From: CAYTPE01 sp964439885
Lineage (GTDB): Bacteria > Patescibacteriota > Patescibacteriia > Magasanikbacterales > GWA2-37-8
Direction of reading: 5' to 3'
NCBI GenBank assembly: GCA_964439885.1
Contig: CAYTPE010000022.1
Coordinates: 1-18,918, forward strand
DNA: 18,918 bases
The position numbers and the translations under genes are program-made. The first letter of the stretch is position 1. Each line of letters starts with the position of its first letter. Below the pieces are notes generated by a model. That model was given only the letters and a program-made list of their open reading frames with translations. It was not told the DNA's origin and did no database searches. Of this stretch, positions 8,401 through 13,155 are shown one piece after another.

Positions 8401-9053
8401 GTCTTAACATCACCACTACCGCTCGCGTAAGCTCTGTAGACTACCAAGGCGCCTCTTCCGGCTCCACCGGTACTGCTACCACTGCTGACGCCGCTTCGAA
8501 CGCTGGCAACACCTTCAACTTGCTTCGCACCACCTTGGCTGCTTCCACCGCTTCCGGTGTAACGTATGCCACTGGTGTTACCGACAGCGCAGTTGTAGGT
8601 GCCTTCACCTTCGTAGCTGGTCCTAACGACGACGCAGTTCTTAACCAGGTGGTTCTTCAACACGTCTACTCTGGTGCTACCACTACAGCTGGTACTCCAA
8701 CAGGTACTGTGTACCACCTCTACGATGCTACCAACAACCAGGACGTAGCAACCAACACTATCGCTCAAGCTTCGGGTAGCAGCAAAGCTCTTACCCTCAA
8801 CTTGAACAATGCCGCTACCGGCGGTGTTAGTGGCGCAGCTGGTTACACTATTCCAAAAGGCACTTCCAAGACTTTCTTGGTTCGAGCTGATTTGAACAGT
8901 GGCACCTTCGCTCGCTCTACTGGTGGTTCCCCAATCACCTTCCAGGTACAACTTACCGGTTGGACATGGAGTGACGGAACAAGAACAGGTCTTTCCGCAG
9001 ACACTGCTTTCTTACTCCCAGTAGCTGGTTCCTTGGCTGCAGTTAACCTCTAA
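5412..9053 (+). CDS. Secreted S-layer-like surface protein with tandem beta-sandwich modules
   Basis: 1213 residues. The signal peptide covers about 1-36 (SIAHKIVTIGVAVATVFVSF core, AQAVDA end). Residues 57-235 hold three degenerate modules of the CPR surface-protein type: VYAVDNSGSYRYFDSGD (59-75), VYKYLSGDQLYSM (118-130) and TWLVSDATTVREV (189-201). From about 288 onward come roughly six Ig-like modules with a repeated 'LxNVxL...G...I..G....L.V.ADV' pattern, near residues 290-370, 435-525, 575-680, 730-830, 880-985 and 1040-1165. The two Cys (38 and 96) could form one disulfide. Codons are markedly biased (AAC, ACC, GGT, GCT, GTT) compared with neighbouring CPR genes, as expected for a very abundant protein. 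Flanking terminators make it monocistronic. It probably forms the outer protein coat. There is no C-terminal sorting signal or membrane helix. Confidence 0.85.
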   Translation: MSTVKSIAHKIVTIGVAVATVFVSFAGVMAAQAVDASCPATVVPGAMIQVTTPVKKAAVYAVDNSGSYRYFDSGDTFKTLNADNSYAGIVGISQACFNSLTQPAQGPFHVFPRYGSGVYKYLSGDQLYSMGMNGTLYPITAAAATALYGANYKVMTVGLSEWPYYTKSNMSFDGTKVIPGMLVSNGGKTWLVSDATTVREVTAAGMTGNRFKAAYVRPVSDAMVAGFTTGAPVTGMEAALSDRLQSGGVANQPQQVSVGSLNVALGANTPAGGNVPVNTNDTTGPFPLSKVLNLNFSAGTNAVTVTGVNLTRAGLSTDSDLTNVVLMDGSTVIASNLGISNGKINFSNPNGLFVVGANSTKTITVAVQVSTAGAGHTFTFSVASAGDVTSNGTTGGAFPISSNTFTGTSVANLGGLQITNSSVGTTSATALSVNAGQKQFVAGQFTLLAQNQLMQVRSIKFTETGSLNPANDLANVTLYNGGQSLGTGTWNGNTVVFDLSANPLQLNSGQSAVLYLYTDVPGGVNRYFQFSIQQRYDVVAHDMMYNNDVLPTLNTGNFAVNMSYVNVNAGTLVVTKNATSPTTNYVPGGTNQVLAKIDMTANGEAVRVTGYSLNFQQIGNILSASNLTNVRVVDDQGQQIGTTQSTISTTTNPYAPSSLNYIVPANTTRVISIIADVASSATGAVQAGFSSITAQGFTSLNAISLSGQYGNVMTNSGALLTANLNSGLNSVSVVAGQPAAKVASFALVAGAASAVSVSNVSLSVPSAALNATTSAAFQNLKVMVGQTQLGQTQGTLSDGGSMTFTASNPIVIPAGGQVVLDVFADVKNASATFSASPVVKLAASGVSAIAAATNQAVTNVPSSVISGQNVTLQSAGTVTVSIFNTPAAAQVGMGVNNVKLATYKFTGSANEAMQVNNVTLSVTSSIPAAFTNFRLMSGSKVYGNGLNLTSVLGGTTSTLSWVGVNIPVAQNGNIVLDVVADANTWAAIQPSGAETTSLNITTTARVSSVDYQGASSGSTGTATTADAASNAGNTFNLLRTTLAASTASGVTYATGVTDSAVVGAFTFVAGPNDDAVLNQVVLQHVYSGATTTAGTPTGTVYHLYDATNNQDVATNTIAQASGSSKALTLNLNNAATGGVSGAAGYTIPKGTSKTFLVRADLNSGTFARSTGGSPITFQVQLTGWTWSDGTRTGLSADTAFLLPVAGSLAAVNL

Positions 9054-9105
9054 TCCGGTTACTTCAATCAAGTAGTTTCTCGATATCTAGAGTAAATCGA
9101 AACAG

Positions 9106-9146
9106 CCCATCCCGACTCACGTCGGGATGGGTTTGTTTTTGTTTTG
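9106..9146 (+). terminator. Intrinsic terminator of the S-layer-like gene
   Basis: Perfect 11-bp stem CCCATCCCGAC (9106-9116) / GTCGGGATGGG (9121-9131), a 4-nt TCAC loop, and a T-rich tail (TTTGTTTTTGTTTTG). It lies 53 nt after the stop codon. Confidence 0.92.
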
Positions 9147-9168
9147 TTATCAGTTGTCATTTATCAAT

Positions 9169-9273
9169 TGTCATCCTGACCCGCCACGGCGGGGAAGGAT
9201 TCCTCACACTTTTTACTTGATTGAACTGAGTTGAGAGAGATTCTTCACCGCCGTGTGGCGGGTCAAAATGACA
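9169..9273. repeat. REP/MITE-like inverted repeat, copy 2
   Basis: The left end TGTCATCCTGACCCGCCAC and the right end GTGGCGGGTCAAAATGACA are inverted copies enclosing about 65 bp. Inner arms AGGATTC and GATTCTT pair less well. The same termini flank copy 1 at 2304-2394. It is intergenic and non-coding. I see nothing else between this element and the palindrome at 9333. Confidence 0.75.
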
Positions 9274-9332
9274 AGTTTGTAAAATATACATGTGTTATAA
9301 AAATGACGGAGGATACGTATATATCTAGACCT

Positions 9333-9346
9333 CAAGGCCGGCCTTG
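9333..9346. promoter_or_regulatory. 14-bp perfect palindrome overlapping a -35 box (possible operator)
   Basis: CAAGGCCGGCCTTG overlaps the first three bases of the -35 hexamer at 9344. A protein bound here would compete with sigma. No second copy was found in the window, so operator status is a guess. Confidence 0.4.
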
Positions 9347-9372
9347 ACAAAAGCGTCGTTTTGTGGTATAGT
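9344..9372 (+). promoter_or_regulatory. Strong sigma70-type promoter reading into the GC-rich block
   Basis: TTGACA (9344-9349), 17-bp spacer, TATAGT (9367-9372): a near-consensus housekeeping promoter. Transcription should begin near 9379. The first start codon downstream is at 9808, giving an unusually long leader of about 430 nt. Confidence 0.85.
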
Positions 9373-9375
9373 CAT

Positions 9376-9433
9376 ACGTCTATTTGGACACATTTTTTGT
9401 GCTCAAATAGACGTTTCGTTCTTTAAAATTTGC
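9376..9433 (+). promoter_or_regulatory. boxB/boxA-like element (hairpin followed by GTTCTTTAAAATT)
   Basis: ACGTCTATTTG pairs with CAAATAGACGT around a loop of about 17 nt, followed within a few bases by CGTTCTTTAAAATTTG. A hairpin followed by a TTCTTTAA motif resembles the boxB-boxA order of ribosomal antitermination leaders (Escherichia coli boxA is GCTCTTTAACA). No rRNA follows. Function in antitermination is inferred only. Confidence 0.45.
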
Positions 9434-9571
9434 CTAGAATAAGCCAAAATTTTTCTTTCTTGACTTTTTTCCCCAGCCCCGCGGCACCAGCAGCCATACA
9501 CTATGGCTCTTGATACCGCGTGTAGGCCCGCTCACGGTGAGTGTTTGCCTTTAGGCATGCGGAGACAAGGA

Positions 9572-9641
9572 GTTAGTCCATTCCAGCTATCACAGCCAGA
9601 GATGGTCTCTGGTTGGGGATATAGCTGTAGTAACAACTAAC
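9572..9641 (+). ncRNA. Three-tier stem-loop in the long leader, unknown class
   Basis: Three stems stack in one rod: GTTAGT/ACTAAC (9572-9577, 9636-9641), CAGCTAT/ATAGCTG (9584-9590, 9621-9627) and CCAGAGA/TCTCTGG (9596-9602, 9606-9612, loop TGG). Internal loops of 6+8 and 5+8 nt separate them. All pairs are Watson-Crick. Smaller hairpins precede it (AGCCAT/ATGGCT near 9491-9507; GCCTTTAGGC near 9547-9556). I recognise no known RNA: it lacks the signatures of RNase P RNA, tmRNA, SRP RNA and the riboswitches I know. It may be a cis-regulatory leader. Confidence 0.5.
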
Positions 9642-9703
9642 GGAACAAGAAAGAGGAAGATGACCGGAAGTAGGGGTAAGGATGGGGTGGTTAGAGCAGA
9701 AAA

Positions 9704-9786
9704 GTTCCATCCGGCGCGCAGAAGATTGTCCTGCGCCGGAAAAGGAACCAGACTCGTCCGGTGCGCGCAAATTCGTTTGCACCGGA
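9704..9786 (+). promoter_or_regulatory. Two tandem GC-rich hairpins just upstream of the Cys-rich gene
   Basis: Hairpin 1: outer GTTCC/GGAAC (9704-9708, 9744-9748) and inner CCGGCGC/GCGCCGG (9711-9717, 9733-9739). Hairpin 2: TCCGGTGC/GCACCGGA (9757-9764, 9779-9786). Both share a CCGG(C/T)GCGC core, so they may be a duplicated unit. The Shine-Dalgarno AAGGAG (9795-9800) sits 9 nt after hairpin 2. Confidence 0.6.
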
Positions 9787-9807
9787 CACGTTCCAAGGAG
9801 AACTCCC

Positions 9808-11031
9808 ATGAAGACCAACTGGGGCGGAATCAGCGCCGCCCTCTGCCGCGCCGGGTTGGGGGGGGGGTGGGGTGGGGCCGGGGACGGGTTCCTGGGCACC
9901 ACGAACTGCGGCAACGGGGCCTGCGTCAACCTCCAGAGCGACCCCGACAACTGCGGCGCCTGCGGCAAGGCCTGCACCGGCGACCAGATCTGCGCGGCGG
10001 GGAGGTGCTACATCCCCGCCACCTCGTGCTACGCCGGCTTCGCCGACTGCAACAAGAACCCCGCCGACGGCTGCGAGGTGAACCTCACCACCAACTCGCT
10101 CAACTGCAGCGCCTGCGGCAATGTGTGCGCCGCCCCCAAAGGAAAGGGTGTCGGCCGGTGCTCCGTCGGGGTCTGCAACTTCGAGTGCGACCCCGGATAC
10201 ATCAATTGCAACGGCGCCTGCGTCGACCTCCAGAGTGACGGCGACAACTGCGCCGGCTGCAACATGGCCTGCCAGCAGGGCTACGTCTGCTCGATGGGGG
10301 CGTGCGGTCTCACCTGCGGGCAGGGGCTCAGCCCCTGCAGCGGTGACTGCGTCAACCTCCAGAGCGACACCGCCCACTGCGGCGCGTGCGGCACCGCCTG
10401 CGCCGCGCCCAACGCCATCAACGTCTGCGAGGGCGGCGTATGCAGGTTCAACCTGTGCAACGCCGCGTTCGCCGACTGCGACAAGCAGGCGGCCAACGGC
10501 TGCGAGGTGGACACCGCCACCGACGTCAAGCACTGCGGCGCCTGCGGCAACGTGTGCAGCGCCGGGCAGAACCAGAGCGTGGCCTGCGCGATGGGGAAGT
10601 GCCTCGCGGTGTGCAACTCCGGCTACGCCCACTGCAACAACAACCCCAACGCCGGCTGCGAGGTCGACCTCCGGGTCGACCCCGCCAACTGCGGCGCCTG
10701 CGGCAACGCCTGCGCCGGGGGGCGGGTCTGCTCGAACGGTCAGTGCCTCTTCAAGCACGACAACGGCGTCGGGGGAACGTGGTTCGACTCCACCCCCCTC
10801 GGCACCTACGACCTCGCCCAGGCCACCAAGGCCTGCGAGGCCGACGGGGCGCCCGGCGACTGCGCCCCCGGCGACTGCGGCGACGGAAAGTCCTCGTACG
10901 TGTTCTCCGCGAAGCGGGCACGCGCCTGGTTCTACGAGGCGCGCCCGGCCTTCAAGCGGCTCGCCAGCGACGTCACGGCGAACTGCTGCAACGCCAACAA
11001 CGGGTGCGCCACGCAAGGCACCTGGAAGTAG
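9808..11031 (+). CDS. Secreted Cys-rich protein, six Stig1-like modules plus C-terminal TWFD domain (Myxococcota type)
   Basis: 407 residues; AAGGAG stands 7 nt before the ATG. Residues about 35-316 hold six Cys-rich modules of about 45 residues with the core C-V-N/D-L-x-x-D-x-x-N-C-G-A-C-G-x-x-C (for example CVNLQSDPDNCGACG). I relate these to the Stig1-like motif common in exported Myxococcota proteins. Residues 317-407 form a separate domain (TWFD...AQATKACEA...YVFSAK...WFY...DVTANCC) shared with the lipoprotein at 12213. The N-terminus (MKTNWGGISAALCRAG, then a Gly/Trp stretch) is a poor signal peptide. It is encoded by a G-rich tract with a run of ten G at 9858-9867, so sequence errors or frameshifts may have damaged a lipobox such as GCGDGF. 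Very high GC at third codon positions and codon use unlike the flanks mark it as foreign. Function unknown; extracellular, disulfide-rich. Confidence 0.82.
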   Translation: MKTNWGGISAALCRAGLGGGWGGAGDGFLGTTNCGNGACVNLQSDPDNCGACGKACTGDQICAAGRCYIPATSCYAGFADCNKNPADGCEVNLTTNSLNCSACGNVCAAPKGKGVGRCSVGVCNFECDPGYINCNGACVDLQSDGDNCAGCNMACQQGYVCSMGACGLTCGQGLSPCSGDCVNLQSDTAHCGACGTACAAPNAINVCEGGVCRFNLCNAAFADCDKQAANGCEVDTATDVKHCGACGNVCSAGQNQSVACAMGKCLAVCNSGYAHCNNNPNAGCEVDLRVDPANCGACGNACAGGRVCSNGQCLFKHDNGVGGTWFDSTPLGTYDLAQATKACEADGAPGDCAPGDCGDGKSSYVFSAKRARAWFYEARPAFKRLASDVTANCCNANNGCATQGTWK

Positions 11032-11044
11032 GCAAATAGCGCAT

Positions 11045-11064
11045 CGCGGGGCGCATAGCCCGCG
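11045..11064 (+). terminator. GC-rich hairpin after the Cys-rich gene
   Basis: CGCGGG (11045-11050) pairs with CCCGCG (11059-11064) around an 8-nt loop, 13 nt after the stop. No U-tract follows, as is usual in GC-rich genomes, so terminator function is tentative. Confidence 0.4.
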
Positions 11065-11114
11065 GCGACGGTGAGCGTTTCTCATCGGTGCTGAGCATCA
11101 CGCCTGCTCGTGCC

Positions 11115-11134
11115 GCGCGACACACCATTCGCGC
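11115..11134. repeat. GCGCGACACAC..TTCGCGC hairpin, copy A
   Basis: GCGCGA and TCGCGC arms around CACACCAT. It lies 84 nt after the stop of the first Cys-rich gene. An almost identical sequence, two bases shorter in the loop, follows the paralogous lipoprotein gene at 13019-13036. Confidence 0.6.
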
Positions 11135-11176
11135 AACTAAATTTCTTCTTCTTATACTAAGGAGAAGAGATTAGGT

Positions 11177-11260
11177 AAAATTGTTCTTTAACAAAATTCC
11201 TGGCACGAATAAAGAGTGTCAATTTTGTGATATTTTTTTCTCGTGCCAGGCAACAAACGT
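11177..11260 (+). promoter_or_regulatory. AT-rich leader with boxA-like motif and 10-bp hairpin before the TPR gene
   Basis: ATTGTTCTTTAACAAAATT (from about 11178) closely resembles ribosomal boxA. It is followed by a perfect inverted repeat CCTGGCACGA...TCGTGCCAGG whose loop is about 32 nt of AT-rich sequence. The stretch from about 11137 to 11311 is far richer in A/T than the genes on either side. The intergenic region 11032-11311 otherwise holds only the hairpins listed. No clear -35/-10 pair was found, though CTTATACTAA near 11151 could hold a -10. Confidence 0.45.
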
Positions 11261-11311
11261 GTTGTTTGGCGAAAGAAAACAGAAAAACCAGAAAAAGAAA
11301 AGGGGGGTGCA

Positions 11312-12163
11312 ATGCACCAGACCATCGTTCGCATCGTCGCGTTGCTCGTCATCGTCAGCCTCTTCGGCTCCGTCGCCTTCGGGCGCGAGCCGGGGAAGGC
11401 GGTCAAGCCGGCACCGGCCGAGGAGATCGCCCGTCGGCACTTTGGTGCTGGCAGCGGTTTGTACGAGCAGGGCGATTACGGAGGTGCCTTGCTCGAGTTC
11501 CTTGCGGCCTACCAGGCCATGCCGCGGCCGAAGTTGGTGTACAACATCGCAAAGTGCTACCACCGTCTCGAGCAGTACCCCGAGGCGGTGCAGTGGTACC
11601 AGAGGTACGCCGACAACGAAGAGATGGCGAACAGCGACCCCGAAGGGGTCCGAGACGCTGCGCAGCAGGCCAAGGAGATCACGGAGAACTTTCTCTCGGG
11701 CAAGCCGGCCATTCGAACGCCGGCTACTCCTGCGCCGGTGGAGATCGGGACGGCTCCGGCGCCCCCCACCAAGGGGCTGCCTCCGCCCGCTCCCACCTCG
11801 CCGCCCACACCGCCCCCGCTCTCCGTCCCGCCCGCGGCGGTCACCCCGCCCATCTACGGGCCAGAGCCGCCGCCCAAGCCGGCCACCCCGCCATGGGCTG
11901 CCCGCCACAAGTGGGCGCTCACGGCTGTTCTCGGTGGTGTCGCCGGGCTCACGCTCGGCGCCACGGGCTTCGGCCTCATGGCCGACGCGCTCGCGACGCG
12001 TGACGGACTCAACGTCACGTGTGAGCGGCCGTGCCAGGACCCGCGCCTCGGCGCCGCCTACACCCGGTATCAGGCCGGGCAGGCGCTCGCTGGCGTGGGG
12101 GGAGCAGTGTTGGTTCTCGACATCGCGGCCATCGTGGCCGCGGTGCGCGAGAGCCGCCGCTGA
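11312..12163 (+). CDS. TPR protein with proline-rich linker and two C-terminal hydrophobic segments (Myxococcota type)
   Basis: 283 residues; AGGGGGG precedes the ATG. Signal peptide about 1-24 (IVRIVALLVIVSLFGSVAFG). Residues 36-128 form two to three tetratricopeptide-like helical repeats (AEEIARRHFGAGSGLYEQGDYGGALLEF, YNIAKCYHRLEQYPEAVQWYQRY). Residues 130-196 are a Pro/Ala/Thr-rich linker. Hydrophobic segments at about 201-226 (WALTAVLGGVAGLTLGATGFGL) and 259-277 (LAGVGGAVLVLDIAAIVAAV) flank a short loop with two Cys (237 and 241). This layout (signal, TPR, proline linker, paired helices) is familiar from Polyangia/Myxococcota proteins of unknown role. The lipoprotein follows 49 nt later, probably in the same transcript. 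An exported assembly or anchoring protein is a guess. Codons are GC-rich like those of its neighbours in the block. Confidence 0.82.
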   Translation: MHQTIVRIVALLVIVSLFGSVAFGREPGKAVKPAPAEEIARRHFGAGSGLYEQGDYGGALLEFLAAYQAMPRPKLVYNIAKCYHRLEQYPEAVQWYQRYADNEEMANSDPEGVRDAAQQAKEITENFLSGKPAIRTPATPAPVEIGTAPAPPTKGLPPPAPTSPPTPPPLSVPPAAVTPPIYGPEPPPKPATPPWAARHKWALTAVLGGVAGLTLGATGFGLMADALATRDGLNVTCERPCQDPRLGAAYTRYQAGQALAGVGGAVLVLDIAAIVAAVRESRR

Positions 12164-12174
12164 ATTCAACCAGA

Positions 12175-12201
12175 GCCCGCCACCCTTCGGGGTCGGCGGG
12201 C
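12175..12201 (+). promoter_or_regulatory. Hairpin abutting the Shine-Dalgarno of the lipoprotein gene
   Basis: GCCCGCC (12175-12181) pairs with GGCGGGC (12195-12201), with inner ACCC/GGGGT pairing. The next base begins AGGAGG (12202-12207), the ribosome-binding site of the ATG at 12213. It could modulate translation or act as an intercistronic mRNA stabiliser. Confidence 0.5.
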
Positions 12202-12212
12202 AGGAGGCACCC

Positions 12213-12941
12213 ATGAAACGCTTCGCTCTGCTCTTCCCCCTCCTCGCCGCCGCGTGCGGCGGGGAGGGGTTCGCCCCCCCGAACGTCGGCTACCTGGCCG
12301 ACCACGGCGTCAGCATCACCGACGCCGGGTCGGACCAGGGTCACGAGGTCGGCGACCTCGCCGGCCTCGACCTCTCGGGCGCTGACCTCACCCCGCCCAC
12401 CGACCTCTCCGGTCGTGACTTCACCGTCACCCCGGACATGGCCGACGGCGGGGTCGTCATCGACCTCGCCATCGCCCCCGACCTCACCGCCCTGCCCGAC
12501 CTCGTCGGGCGGGATCTCGCGGTCGCCCCGGACATGACCTGTCCGGGCGGCCAGACGCTGTGCGGCAACGCCTGCGTCGACACGAAGACCGACAGCGCCA
12601 ACTGCGGCGGCTGCGGCAAGGCCTGCGCCATGGCCCAGGTGTGCAATGGCGGCGCCTGCGCCGTGAAGCACGTGGTGGTGGTGAACAACGCCACCATCGC
12701 CACCTGGTTCGACCAGGTGGCCTACGGCGTCCACGACCAGGCCCAGGCCACGGCCGCCTGCGAGGCGGTCTACGGCGTGGGCAACAGCCAGATCGGCAGT
12801 TGCGCGAACGCGAAGTACATCTGGTCTGCGAAGGGGCCCCACCAGTTCTTCTACGTGGGGGACCCTGGCATCCAGAAGGTCGCGCGCGATGTCGCCGACG
12901 GGTGCCCCCTCGGGGTGCCTGTCATCGGCAGCTACGACTAG
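12213..12941 (+). CDS. Lipoprotein with Asp/Leu-rich linker, one Cys-rich module and TWFD C-terminal domain (Myxococcota type)
   Basis: 242 residues; AGGAGG stands 5 nt before the ATG. The N-terminus MKRFALLFPLLAAAC is a lipoprotein signal with Cys15 as the lipidation site. Residues about 45-107 are a low-complexity linker of Asp-Leu repeats (DLAGLDLSGADL, DLTALPDLVGRDLAV), a style I know from Myxococcota lipoproteins. Residues 108-150 are one Cys-rich module (CGNACVDTKTDSANCGGCG), the same type that is repeated six times in the protein at 9808. Residues 151-242 match that protein's C-terminus: TWFD, D-x-AQAT-x-ACEA, Y-x-x-SAK, FY and a final DV followed by a Cys. The two are therefore paralogues of different lengths flanking a TPR gene. 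Probably exposed on an outer membrane in the donor lineage; what such a lipoprotein would do in a CPR cell is unclear. Confidence 0.83.
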   Translation: MKRFALLFPLLAAACGGEGFAPPNVGYLADHGVSITDAGSDQGHEVGDLAGLDLSGADLTPPTDLSGRDFTVTPDMADGGVVIDLAIAPDLTALPDLVGRDLAVAPDMTCPGGQTLCGNACVDTKTDSANCGGCGKACAMAQVCNGGACAVKHVVVVNNATIATWFDQVAYGVHDQAQATAACEAVYGVGNSQIGSCANAKYIWSAKGPHQFFYVGDPGIQKVARDVADGCPLGVPVIGSYD

Positions 12942-12961
12942 CTGCCGCCAAACAACACAGC

Positions 12962-13011
12962 CGGCCGAGAGCCTTTTCACGGCTCTCGGCCGAGCCCCGA
13001 TGTGTTCGGGG
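12962..13011 (+). terminator. Two GC-rich hairpins after the lipoprotein gene
   Basis: A perfect 12-bp stem, CGGCCGAGAGCC (12962-12973) / GGCTCTCGGCCG (12981-12992) with loop TTTTCAC, is followed by CCCCGA-TGTGT-TCGGGG (12995-13011). The stem strength suggests termination although no U-tract follows. Confidence 0.65.
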
Positions 13012-13017
13012 GTGACC

Positions 13018-13037
13018 GGCGCGACACACTTCGCGCC
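13018..13037. repeat. GCGCGACACAC..TTCGCGC hairpin, copy B, at the right edge of the GC-rich block
   Basis: GGCGCGA (13018-13024) and TCGCGCC (13031-13037) around CACACT. It matches copy A at 11115-11134 except for two loop bases. CPR-like AT-rich sequence begins directly after it. Confidence 0.6.
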
Positions 13038-13043
13038 CTCAGT

Positions 13044-13080
13044 CCTCAGCTTTTCTCAATTAGGAAATCTGAGGATTTTT
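13044..13080 (+). terminator. Terminator-like hairpin at the CPR side of the right junction
   Basis: CCTCAG (13044-13049) can pair with CTGAGG (13069-13074). More compactly, AAATC-TGAG-GATTT (13065-13078) is a 5-bp hairpin ending in a T-run. It would insulate the glycan cluster from the GC-rich block. Confidence 0.5.
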
Positions 13081-13089
13081 TGTATCGAA

Positions 13090-13118
13090 TTGACGTACCC
13101 GCCCCAAACCGCTATACT
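13090..13118 (+). promoter_or_regulatory. Sigma70-type promoter of the glycan cluster
   Basis: TTGACG (13090-13095), 17-bp spacer, TATACT (13113-13118). The predicted start near 13125 leaves a leader of about 30 nt without a Shine-Dalgarno before the ATG at 13156. Confidence 0.75.
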
Positions 13119-13155
13119 GATTACAGTTTTAAAGACTACATTTTTATTTATTTCT

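Noticed and set aside
9320..9346. Vector or cloning scar (adjacent TCTAGA and GGCCGGCC restriction sites)
   Set aside because: Both are short palindromes in otherwise natural intergenic sequence, and no vector genes are present.
9480..9660. RNase P RNA, tmRNA, SRP RNA or rRNA start after the boxA-like leader
   Set aside because: None of the invariant core sequences of these RNAs is present.
9691..11085. Long antisense open frames through the GC-rich block (for example 464 codons here, and others at 11219-12214 and 12015-12980)
   Set aside because: High GC removes stop codons by chance. The plus-strand frames have ribosome-binding sites, recognisable modules and GC-rich third positions.
11115..11145. 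Integron attC-type cassette site
   Set aside because: GCGCAACTAA beside the palindrome lacks the RYYYAAC/GTTRRRY pair and no integrase is present.
12889..13155. Upstream extension of the O-antigen ligase frame into the GC-rich block
   Set aside because: It crosses a terminator and a good promoter and does not resemble the family N-terminus; the ATG at 13156 starts the membrane domain.
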